DNA of 64,000 bases, taken from Paguma larvata. Taxonomy: Eukaryota; Chordata; Mammalia; Carnivora; Viverridae. The stretch lies in the NCBI GenBank assembly GCA_030068075.1, contig JAINVK010000525.1, forward strand, positions 57,951-121,950, given 5' to 3'. Within the stretch, counting starts at the first letter, position 1. Every line of letters begins with the position of its first letter. The notes beneath the pieces are model-generated. The model saw only the letters and a program-made list of their open reading frames with translations. It made no database searches and was not told the origin of the DNA. Positions 1 to 11,200 of this stretch are shown here, piece by piece. The position numbers were made by a program, and so were the translations under genes.

Positions 1-1200
1 CCCCGGGCACCTCCGCCTTCCTGTTCCTGATGATGAAGTCCAAGGGCCTCATCGTCTTAGCGTGACGTTCGGGGCCCTCCTGGCTCCCAGCAGCCTTCCC
101 CAAATCACGTCTGCCTGACTCTGACCTCCAGCCTACAGACCCTGCTCCCAGGCGTCTCCACGAGATGGTCCCTCTCACCTGCCCGAGCCCACCTCCACTA
201 TCCCTTCTGCTGTGTGAAGCCCTCCTGGCCTCCTTGGGAAAACAAACCAATCTCTATTTTCCTTGTTCTTTGAGGAAGCTTCTCGTTGGGCTTTAGAACG
301 GCACACAGTTGTGCGAGATCCGTGAGCCCAAAACTATAGAACGCTGAAGAAAGACATCAAAGAAGGTCGAAATAGACAGACAGACAGGATTCGTGGCTGG
401 AAACACTTCCTATCATGAAGATGTCAGTTCTCTCCAAGTCTGGTTTCTACGCCCTCAGCAATCTCCGTCAAGATCCCTTGCCGGTTCATCACTACTGACG
501 AGCGGATTCTGTAATTTATACGGAAAGGCAGAAGAACGAGAGCAGCCCAAACTGAACAAGAACAAATCTGGAGGACTCGTCTGTGCTATTTTAAGACTTG
601 CACAGAGTTCTAGTAATCAAGACAGTGTGGGGTTGGGAAAAGAAGGGACCTGCGGAATGGGACAGACGACCGAGAAACAGAATCACGGAAACAGGGACGG
701 GACTGGTGGCCCAAGACCCACGGGCGGTTTGACGTGCTTTTTAAAGATGGGGCCCGGGCAACCGGATGTCCCCAACGTGAAAGAACCTTGAACCTTATAC
801 TAACATTAACTCACAAAGGACCGCAGGCCTACATCTAAGATGTCTTAACTACAAACCTTCTAGAAGAAACATAGGAGAGAATATGTGTGATTGTGGGGAC
901 GCCATTTGGTTTTAGGTAGGGCATCAGTGGAGTCTGAAATAAGAAACTGGTGAATTGACCTTTATAAATATTAACAACTTTCTGCCAAAAAAGCTCTGTG
1001 AAAAGAATTAAAAGAACACAAGCCAGAATGAGAAAAATAGTTACGAGTCACATATCCAATAAAGGAAATTTATCAAAAATATAAAAATTGCTACAACTGT
1101 TTGTTTATACACATGTCACCTTCTATGGACTGTAGACAATGTCCTCTTCCCCACTGCCTAAATCAGATGGGTGTGCTTTAGGTAAGTGTGGAATGAGTGC
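1..1200. other. Left flank, no supported gene
   Basis: No exon or dated repeat could be recognised here. Positions 3-65 read as about 20 hydrophobic codons ending in TGA on the plus strand, but nothing supports them as a terminal exon. The final PKD1L1 exons (the coiled-coil tail known from the human protein) should follow exon 2,085-2,294 towards this end but were not found, so they probably lie beyond position 1. Confidence 0.4.
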
Positions 1201-1205
1201 ATGAA

Positions 1206-1620
1206 TGAACAAATGGGTGGGTGGATGGGTGGGTGGGTGGATGGGTGGGTGGCTGGATGGGTGAGTGGATGGGTGGATGGATGGGTGGGTGGCTGGGTGG
1301 GTGGCTGGGTGGCTGGCTGGCTGGCTGGATGGGTGGGTGGGTGGATGGACAGGTAGATGGACAGGTGGATAGATGGGTAGATGGATGGATTGATGGATTG
1401 ATAGATGGGGGGATGTGGGGAGGAAGGGAAGGAGGAAAGGAAGGAGAGAGGGAGAGAGAGAAGTGGATGAATGGGTGGTTGATGCATGGATGGATGGAGG
1501 GTGGGAGGGATGGATGGATGGGTGCACGGGATGGATGGAGGGTGGGAGGGGTGGATGGAGGGTGGAATGGACAGATGGGTGGATGGGCAGAAGGGGAGAC
1601 TAGATGGAAGGATGAGCAGT
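1206..1620. repeat. GGGT/GGAT tetranucleotide-derived minisatellite
   Basis: About 400 bases are built from degenerate units such as gggtggatgg and ggctggctgg, grading into gggaggaagg and back to gatggatggg. The strand is purine-rich with few CpG. Long open frames on both strands (up to 222 codons, composed of His-Pro-Ser or Gly-Trp-Met-Asp repeats) are by-products of the repeat and not genes. Confidence 0.9.
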
Positions 1621-2084
1621 GAGCAGGAAGCCAGGAACATTGAAAGAAACAAAGGACTCAGGTGTGGGTGACACATGACTAGATCTGCAAGTGGCAGATC
1701 AGGAGGAGGGTGGGAAACACGGACCCCCACTCCTGACTCAGCCCCGAGGCTTGGAGAACCTTTCCGGCAAAGGCTGGCTAACAGAGTGAAACCTTTATAA
1801 GACGGGAAGCTTGAAATACTAGGCAAGAGTTAGCCGCAACCATGAGAGGAAGAAAGAGACAGGGTGCAGCTCAGCGCTTGGAGGGCTGGGGGCTCCCTGG
1901 AGGAAGCAGCACCCTGGAATGCTTGGTCTTTCTGGACTGTCTGGCTGCAGGAGTGTCCAGCCTCTGCCCCGTGCAGGGCAGAGGGGCCTCGGGGAGTCAT
2001 GGCCGCGTGGAAATGAGCACACGGATAAGGAGAGGGGCCCCCACAGCGGACCCTGACTCCGAAGTCTGGGGCGCATGCTCGTAC

Positions 2085-2294
2085 CTTTCCCAGCCACGCG
2101 GTGCTCACTACGATGAAAAAAGCTCCGCAGCACCAAGCCGGGGCTCGCGGGTCACGCTCGGAAAGACCAACGGACATGTGTCTTTGGTATCTTCCTGGAA
2201 AACGGAACAGCGGGCCTCGGGGGACGTCTGTGAAGGTGCCAGGTGGTGCTGCGTGCAGCTGGGAGTGGGCTGCCACCATCAGGGCCCCTGCCAG
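2085..2294 (-). CDS. PKD1L1: PKD1L1 exon, last recognised membrane segment
   Basis: 210 bases, 70 codons, phase 0. Acceptor tctccccgcag; donor GGAAAG|GTACGA. It begins LAGALMVAAHSQLHAAPPGT and contains a second hydrophobic stretch, CCGAFFIVVSTAWLGK. Compared with the human protein as I recall it, about eight residues in frame are missing just before Pro-Pro-Gly-Thr-Phe, shortening the helix ahead of it. Confidence 0.88.
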
Positions 2295-5200
2295 CTGCGG
2301 GGAGAAAACCCACCACCGCTGACCCGACCCGGCCCGGCTCGTCGGGGCCCAGACCCGTCTGGGGGCTTCTGAGTGCTTCCAGATAACAGCACGTGCCGAG
2401 AAGCTGCTCTTGGGGTGTCGGTCTTGTCACCCCGAGTGGCCTGGCTCTGTCTGGTGCACCCTCTCTGGGGCCCTGTCCCTCCCCTCCCTCCCCTCTCCCC
2501 TCCCCTCCCTCCTCTTTTCCTCCTCCCTCTTCTTTCCCCCTTCTGTCCCTTCCTCCTCCCCTCCCCTCTCCTCCCTCTCCCCCTCCCTCCCTCCCCACTC
2601 TCCCTCCTTTACTCCTCCCTCTCCCTCCATCCCCCCTCTTTCTCCCTTCCCTCTCTCTCCCTTGCCCTCTCCCTCCCCGCCCTCCCTCCTCCTGTCCCTC
2701 CACCCCACCCCTCTTCTTCCTCCCTTCCCTCTTCCCTCCCTGCCCGGCCTTCCCCCAGGGCCCGCCAGCTCCGCCCCCTCCTCCATCTCGGTGCCCAGAC
2801 ACCATCTCTCCTCCTCCCTGCGGTCCGCCCAAGCCGCAGGCAGCCATGCTGCTCTGTGTCCCCAGCACCCAGCACGAAACCCGTAAAGGAAACCGCCTAA
2901 GAAGCAAAGGGAGTTACGTTTAACCCACATGAGGTTCTGTGGCCCGGTTGTCGTGTCACATGGGACACTCGACCGTGGAGCCTCAGGTGGTCCCACTGGT
3001 CCAGCGTGCGTGCACGTGGATGTGTGTGTGTACGCGCACGTGTGTGAGTACACGCACGTGGGTATGTGTGTGTGCATGTCTATCTACCTGCACGACAGGC
3101 CAGCGGCCCGTCGTCACGGATCCACGTGGGCCCCAGCCCGAGGACCGGTCAGCTCCGGCCCCCTCCCTGCTGGCCCCATTCCCGTGCTCCCAGCCCCGGC
3201 CCTGCACCCGAGGCCTCCCCACGAAGAGCTGGCACTCACCCTACTGCTGTTTACTGAGTGGAATCACGCCCGCCAGCGGTCCACCACGCAGGCTGAGCCT
3301 GGGTGGTCCCCTTGCATGCCTGTCCCTGCACGCTCATGGTTTCTTAACAGTTGGGATTCTCCCACTTGGACAATTTATTGATGATTTCCTGTGCTTTTTC
3401 TCTTAACACGAAAGCGTTCTTCATGTTGCGAGGTGGTAGAATAACGACCAGCTTGGCAGTCAGAGAAGTTCCACACCCGCGCAATCTCCAGGCCCGCGGT
3501 AAGTGGCCGGGCACACGCCTCCCGTGCGCTTCCGGAGGCGGAGCTGGGGGAACGGACCCACAGTGGTGACCTCGGGTTCAGAAGAGGCACAGCACGGCTT
3601 GAAGCCGGGTCTCCGACCCCGGGGCCGGCTGCTCCTGCCCCGGTTTGCTGGGCCTGTCCTGCCGAGCACGAAGCCGGCAGGGCCTGGGGGTCTGTGCTTG
3701 GTTCCCCGTGTGCGACTCGAGCCTGGGACCCTGACAGCCAGACCGCCTCATCGGGCCGCCTGGGCCGCACCCTCCCTCACCCGATGACAATCCTGCTGTG
3801 GAGCCAAGCTCCTCCCCCCGGGGACCAGGTCAGCAGCACCCGCACCCCCGGAATTCTGGGGGTCACCGGCCGCCAGACTTCGGGCCAGCCCTGAACGGAG
3901 ATGTTTCTGATTCCTTCTCCTGAGTCCCACTGAGGCACGCACATGGGCGGGAAACAGCACAAAGGGGGGGTTCAGGTATTCGTAGGGAGGCCTGGCTGCA
4001 GGGCCAGAGTTGGGAGCACGGAGGCGGAGGCTGCTCCTCCCCGTGAGGAAGAACCCGGCCTGCCCGCAGCCGGCCGTGACACTCAGGGAGGAAATCCCCA
4101 GACGGCCCGGCCGCCGCTCTTGGCGTTTAGCAGACGCTCCACGGGGCGAACGGCCACTTGCATCAGTAATGGTGATAAATGCGGCGGGAAGGCGTGGAAC
4201 GGGCAAGCGTGGGCTCAGGGCGCCTGTGCTCACGGCCACAACCCACCACGCAGTGACCGGCACCCGTGATGGAAAACCACACGGTGACGTTGGCAGCCCG
4301 GGGCGGCAGGAGTGTCTCAGCTTGAGAGCTTGTGTCCCCCTTGCCCCAGAGAAGGTGCCAACAGAAGGGGACGCTGGTCGTGCTCGCTTATCGGGGACGG
4401 AGCCCGACCCCGACTCGGGGAGAAGCCTCACCCCTGCCGTGAAGACGCCAGAGAGCGAGCGGCGGGTCAGGAGGGAGCGGGACGCCACCGGTGTCTGGAC
4501 GCCAACGAGGCAGATGCATTTCAGCGTCAGGACGAATGAAAGGGCCCCCTGCAGCCACGTCACCCTCTGTGACAGAAGGACAGAGCAGGTGGGCGCGTCA
4601 CCCCGGCTACCGGCCGCGCCTGTGGGCGGCGTGCCAGGGGACAGCAAGCGAGGTCTGCAGAATGCACTAGGGCCGAGGACAAATCATAATGTGCATTCGG
4701 AAAGACAAGCCTGAATTTGGACCCTGCCAGTTCTAGAAGTCCCAGGATGGCTCGTCGGGGCCTCAGGTCACTGAGCCGTGAAACGGCGGCCACAGAGAGG
4801 CAAACGCCCTTCCCGAGCCGGTGGTCGGGGGCGGCTGTGTGCCGAGCGTCGCCAGGCTGGCAAGTTGGGCCACGCTGACTTCGGCCCGGACGGGGAGCCC
4901 CTGACAGGCCGCCCCGGCCCCCGCCGCTGAGAACCACCACTTCCCGGGGCCCAGGCCCACCCATCCGTGAGGCCGAGATGAGGGGGCCGGCCACCGGCCA
5001 GTGCTTCCCTGAACTCAGCAAGGAAAAGGCTGGCATCTCAGCCACAATTATGGGAGGCGGAACCCACAGCCGAGCCGGAACCCAGCTGGAAGAAAGAGGG
5101 CCGAGGAGCGAGCACAGACGGGAGCCCGCTGTCCATCCCGGAAAAGCGGCCCTCCCTCCTGGAGCCCCCGGCCTTGAGGACGGACACACAAGAAACCAAG

Positions 5201-8200
5201 TCAGCAGCTGGTCAGCACCGTGAGGACGGGGCGACATTCGGCGGACGCGTGGAGGAGGGGAGGGGCACGGCCTGCTCTGGGCCAGCCTCTGTGAGTGAAG
5301 CCTGACCTTGGGGACCCGCCGAGACTGGCCGGCACCGGGGGCACAGGAGAGCCCGCTCTTCTAGGTCATTCTGGGAGGGCCCAGCCCAGGGATGTGAGGG
5401 GGGCCCTGGCTGCCACCCATTGGGTAGGAAAGGGAGCTCCCAGAAGGCCTGCAGGGTCGGGGGGCAGCTGTGGGCCACAGGACAAGGAAGCCAAGCAGGA
5501 GGGCTCCTCTGCCTATGCCCACGTCCACTGTGACAACTGTCCCCACTCAGGCTGCGCTGGAACCCCCCTCGCCCCCCAGGACTCCTGCTTGGGCTCGCCC
5601 ACCCGGGTGTGCACTTGGCCCTGCTCCTCTGAGGAGACCCAGGGTGCTGGGGGTCAGTCCCCGCGGCGGGACCGGGGCCTTCCTGCACCATGGGAGGGGC
5701 TGAGGCCGCCCGCCTCCGCGGCCGCCGTCAGGAGGAGGAGAGAAAACAGACATGACGCGACTCAGTCTCTCACATAGAGTCACTGGAGCAAGTCCGTGTT
5801 CTAGAGCCGTGTTCCACACACACACACACACACACATGTGCACCCCTGCAACCCATCCCCTAAGGACTCCAGGCCCTTCCCTGTCCCAGTCACCCTCGTC
5901 CGCAGGCTCAGAGCATTTTTCGCTCGATATGGAACAAATCCCTTGTCTGGAACCTTCTAGAACATGTACGACCTCTTCCTTTCGACTCCCTCACGGGGTA
6001 TGTGACGCCCTGCCATACCTGATTCCATGAAGCCACAGGACTGAGGTCCAGAAACTCCTGGAAGAGACCCTTTTGGAAGTGGGCGGCCACCTCCCCGGCG
6101 AGAGTGGCCAGGCGGCTGGAGGCTGCGTAGTAGGCAAGGCCGGCTGCAACCGCGGTGAGCTGCGGGGGTCCAAGGGGACGGTGGCTCGGGGGGCTCCCAG
6201 GGAGGCCCCCCCCCACGCAGCACCCACACGGCTAGGGGTGCAAAATAAGAGCAGGAGCAGCGGACGGACGCTGACCTCATGCTATCTGTCGTCGACACGA
6301 CAGAGGGGGACACGGCAAGACGCCCCGAGTTAGCTAGGGCAGAACCCATTTCCTGCTAAAACGATCTTCATTCTCAGGTAAGGACTTTTCTGGTATCGTT
6401 GTTCTTGAGGACGAGGACGGGGCGCCTACCTCCAGCCAGAGCCGCGGGCTGCGCCAGTAGCTGCGGACGCCCGTCTCGGCCATGCCGCACAGGTTCAGGC
6501 AGAGGCCGGTCAGGTTGAGCGCCAGGAAGGCCAGCTGAGGGAGGGACGCATGAGACAAAGATACGACCGCTGGCTCCCCGCCGGGCACTCGGGGCCGTTG
6601 GTACCCCTGCCCGCAGAGCCGCCCGCCCCGCCGCCCCCGTGCCGGGTGGCGGTGAGGGACGCAGGTGAGCCTGCGGTGGCCCCAGCGTGCGGCCGCCCAG
6701 CAGGGTCCCCCCGGCCCGTCCTCGTATGGCTCCAGAGAACGACTTTCCACAGATCTGTGAGACGTGTGTTATTATCGGCTCCTTGGCCAAGCGGAGCCTT
6801 TGAAGCTCCTGATAAGCAGGTTCTTGAAGTCCCCGCTCGCCCGAGTTCCTTCCCTCAGAGCGGCAGGGAGAGGGCGCTCGGTCAGGGTCCGGACGAAACG
6901 TGTCCCGGGGCAGGTCGGCCCTGCCGCGCCCCCGGGGCCCCTTCGGGTAACACTTGTAAGCTAACAAAGCCTCCTGGGAACGCTCCTCCGTCCCTCTGCG
7001 GAGCAGTGACGTCGTTGTCCATCTCAAAGCAGAGACAGGGACGGGACTGGGTGCCGATTGTCCCCTGCCGGGCTCTGCGGCACAGGGGGCGTACTGCGGG
7101 TCTGCAGGGATGTGGGGAGCAGGGGCGCGAGCTGGGGAGCCTGTCGGCAGACCCGCCCCCGCTGGAGCCCAAGACCCACAAGCAGGCGCCGGTGGACGCA
7201 CCTCAGGAAGCGTGAGGCGGTACCGCCAGGCCGAGTCGCCGCGGAAGACGGCCACCGACTCCACCAGCGGGGCGAGGGCCAGGCCCCCGGCAGGGAGCAG
7301 CTGCGCGTGCAGGGACACGCTGGCCAAGAGTCGAGTCGGGGGGTTATAGAGAGCGAAGTGCACAGACACGGTCTGGGTGCTGCGGTCGATCCACCTGCTG
7401 GCCCGGAGCCTGCTCAGGGCCGCGTGAGCCGCCGGCCTGCAAAGCGGTGCACGTCGGGGCGAGCCGGGGCGGCCACCCCAGCCTCGCGCCCGGGATCCCC
7501 AAGGCCACCCGGGATCCTGGGCTGGACGGACAGATTTCTGTGTGTCCCCCCTCTCCTCGCCCCAGACCCTGAGGCAGGGGTGTTCCAGAGCAGGGAGGCC
7601 CTGCATCGGCACGGACGCGGCTGGGGGAGAGGTGGCCGCCGCTCAAGGCAAGGCCTCCTGAACCTCCATCCTCGTTCCGTGCTGCGGACTTACTCTGGTG
7701 CTGGGAAGATGCCGCCTTTGGCCCATTCGTGTCTGGTGACAGTGCAATAATTTCCCTCCTGTGTTGCTGGTATCACTCAAAGGCACCTGTCCCCGTGGCT
7801 GCCTGAGACAGGGCCTCCGTCACTGTCAGGCGGTCCACCCCCGTGTGGGCCGTGGGCTGCCTCAGTTGCCGGGGAGGCCGGGCCAGGCCACCAGCTGTGG
7901 ACGTCGGCCATGACTCGGGTGCCCGCCTGCCCGATGTGGGACCAAGGTGTGGCTGCCCTTCTTTGCGGAGCCGCGTGAGGCCCAGTGAGGCCGCGTGAGG
8001 TCACGTGAGGCCACATGAGCACTGGGCCCAGCACAAAGCCAACGAGGACAAATATCCATTAGGTTCCCTGACCTCCAGCCTTCTGACAGATTCTAGGAGA
8101 ACGTTTGTGCTCAGAGCCCGAAGCCCTACGCCTGCCAGGCCTCCCGGCCGGGCCTCCCTCCCGTCATTTCCCAGGGTGAAGAGACTGCCCCCGCATCCGG

Positions 8201-11200
8201 CAGCCACACGGAGCGATGGACGGGCAAGCGGGGACGGGGCTGACCTCCGAGTCACACTGACCTTGTGCTGCCCAGGCTAAGCACCCGGAGCTGCCTCGCC
8301 CCGCAGCCCCCGGGGTCACTCGGGGCCACTCCCTGGATGGCTGGATCTGTCATGGAGCGGTTGCCGGGGCCTCCCGCTTGGGGGCTTCGTGGAGGAGGAG
8401 AGTCTCCGGTAAGCACAGCGGGTGGGCTGGGAAGCTGTAGGAGAGATGGGTGGAGGGAGAATCAGACAGACGTCTCAAAGTCGGCCCTGCGGCCTGGGCT
8501 GTGCAAGGCTGGCCACACGCGGGCACGTGCTACCCTGACACACGGCCCCCGCTCCCTCGAAGCCCCATCAGCCCTGGGCTCCAGCAGAGCCTGAAGGATC
8601 AGCTCCACCCTGGCAAGGCCGTGCGCCCGTCTGGGCTCGGACGTCATAAGGGCTCCCTCATTCTCGGGAGGACTCGGGCGAGTGCCCACCTTCGAGCACC
8701 CCCCCCCCACCAGGAGATACAAGAATACCCTATTTTCAGGAGTTTGGAGGTATCCCACTTCGCCCAGCGTGCCGGGACGGGCAGAGGCTGAGGGGAAGGT
8801 TTGGGCAGAGAAGGAAGGGCAGGGGACCCCCACGGCTGTCCCGGATCCCGGCCGCTGACCGTCTCAAATCACAGCCAGGCTCCCAGCGAGGGTTCTCGCG
8901 GCCTGTGGACTTCCTGCCCCAACGTCCCCCCGACTTTCCGATCTCGGAGTATTTGACAGAGAACAAACCAGTGGGCCGGAGAGGAGGTGGGGGAGGGGGA
9001 CGGCTGAAGTAGGTGGTGGGGGTTGAGGGCGCGTTGTGAGGAGCACCGGGTGACGGACACAATGTGTCTGTGTATTGTGCACCGAAACCAACGCGACGTG
9101 GCATGTTAACGCCACGCCAGTAAGTGCATGAGTCCATACACAAATCCACACATGCACACACACGTGCGCACACACATAAATCACACATGCACACACATAA
9201 ACACGGACACGCATAAATCCATCAATCCTTCCCTCCCTACGTAAATAGCGAACCTCAGGAGAAAACACACACGCGCTCACACCCACTCAGGCAAAGAGAT
9301 GACAGGAAGGAAGGCGCCTCACCTCGCACTCGCTGGCAGACGAAGCTCTCAGCTGTTTAATCACCAAAGTGCCCAGGAGGTAGCACTTCCCGCCGAGGGC
9401 TCCGGGCTGGAGGAAGAATGAAAATGGAGACGCCTGCTACTCCTGACACCGCTGTTACTACCCTGCATGGCGGCTAACTGGGATTTCAATGAAATTTAAA
9501 ACATACATAAATAACATGAAAAACCAACAAACAAACAAACACAAAAAACACGGAGACGCCTGGGCCGACGGCGAGCCTGGAACGCCCCGTGTGCTGTGCT
9601 CCGGAAGCCCCAGTGACGGGATTTCACTGCCGGACGCATTTAACCAACGTTCTCTCAAAGGACAGCTTCCTCACGGCCTTTGCACCACATCTGAATGGTC
9701 ACTTTTTGTCTTTTTCTTTTTTTAAGTCTAAAAAAAAATTATTAACCTTGAGAAAGAGAGAGACAGAATCCCAAGCAGGCTCCGCACTGTCAGCGCACAC
9801 CCCAAGGTGGGGCTGGAACTCACAAACCCTGAGATGGTGACCTGAACCAAGACGAAGAGTCAGACGCTTGGCCGACCGTGTCACCCGGGCGCTCCTGCTT
9901 TTTGTCTTTTTCTAAAGCGGCTCCAGCGTCACCCCACGTCACAGCACAGACTCCGGCAGAAGTGGGATCAGAAACGCAGCCGACCCTTGACCGGCACGGG
10001 TTTGCACGGCACGGACCCGCCTCCCCGTGGACTGCTCTAGATGAATACAAGGCAGAACCGTCAACGTGTTTTCTCTCCCTAAGGATTTTCTTAATGAGCT
10101 TTGCTCTTCTCCAGCTTACCGTATTGTAAGGACACCGTACGTAACAGGTCTACGTACGGAATATGCGTTCACGGACTGTTTATGCCATCGGTGAGGCACA
10201 GGGTCAACCGTGAGCGGCTAGTAGTTAAGTTCTGAGGGCGTCAAAACTTACGCGCGGAATCTCAACTGTGTGGGGGTCGGCACCTCTAACCCCGTGCTGT
10301 CCACGGTCACCTCCATGGTGTTTAAGAAGTGCAGGACAAGGGGGCCTGGGGGGCTCAGTTTAGCGTCTGACTTCGGCTCAGGTAATGATCTTGAAGTTTG
10401 TGAGTTCGAGCCCCGCGTCGGGCTCTGTGCTGACAGCTCAGAGCCTGAAGCCTGCTTCGGATTCTGTCTCCCTCGCTCTCTGCCCCTCCCCCGCTCAGGC
10501 CCTGTCTTTCCCTCTCTCTCTCAAAAATAAATAAACATTAAAAAAAAAAAAGTGCAGGAGAAAGTCATTTTATTTTCTTAAAGAAAGGTAGAACATAGGG
10601 GCACCTGGGTGGCTCAGTTGGTTAATTGTCCGACTTTGGCTCAGGCTATGATCTCGCGGTCTGTGAGTTCCAGCCCCGCGTGGGGCTCTGTGCTGACGGC
10701 TCAGAGCCTGGAGCCTGCTTCGGATCCTCTGTCTCCCTCTCCCTCTCCCCCACTCAGGCTCTGTCTCTCTCAAAAATAACACTGAAAAAAAAAGGTAGAA
10801 TATAAAACGAAAGCAAGGAACAGGGTTATGAAATGCATATTCACTGGTAGTTTTTTCTTCAGAATTTGGGGAAAGCCATGTCTCTCTCTGGAAGCTACCT
10901 GGACGCTCCCCCTCCGTCCTGGGGTGCCGTGTGTCCTCCGTCACAGCATTTAGCGCACTGATCTAGCCTTCCGACCCCCCGGCCCACCAGCTCCCGTGGG
11001 GCCGCCGTGCCCTGCGTCCGGCCCGGCCTGGCGACTGCGGGCGTCCAGAGGTGCTGAGGCAGGTGCGCTGGTCAGGAGTGAAGTCGGGCTGGGCCGAGAA
11101 GCAGCGAGACAGCCCCGCGGCCAGGAGCCACTGGCCCACAACCAAGGGGTCATTCACGAGCCCACAGCGTCACAGGTCAGGCGTTTGTGACCATCCCGCC

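Noticed and set aside
3..65. Possible C-terminal exon of an unknown gene on the plus strand
   Set aside because: Only about 20 hydrophobic codons, cut off by the window edge, with no similarity that I can name.
1123..1826. Long open frames on both strands (134, 222 and 133 codons)
   Set aside because: They are translations of the GGGT/GGAT minisatellite; the peptides are simple repeats of His-Pro-Ser or Gly-Trp-Met-Asp.
2152..3077. Overlapping frames of 150-250 codons on both strands
   Set aside because: They come from the polypyrimidine tract, which lacks stops by composition. Only the PKD1L1 exon at 2,085-2,294 is supported.
3748..4647. A 299-codon minus-strand frame
   Set aside because: Only its first part (4,432-4,566) is a PKD1L1 exon; the rest lies past a splice donor and has no similarity.
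6374..7612. A 412-codon minus-strand frame
   Set aside because: It runs through introns in a GC-rich area. Parts coincide with two PKD1L1 exons, but splice sites and homology show that these exons are short and use their own frames.
10338..10793. tRNA-like A and B boxes
   Set aside because: They belong to CanSINE heads, not to tRNA genes; the same applies to all other SINE copies in the window.
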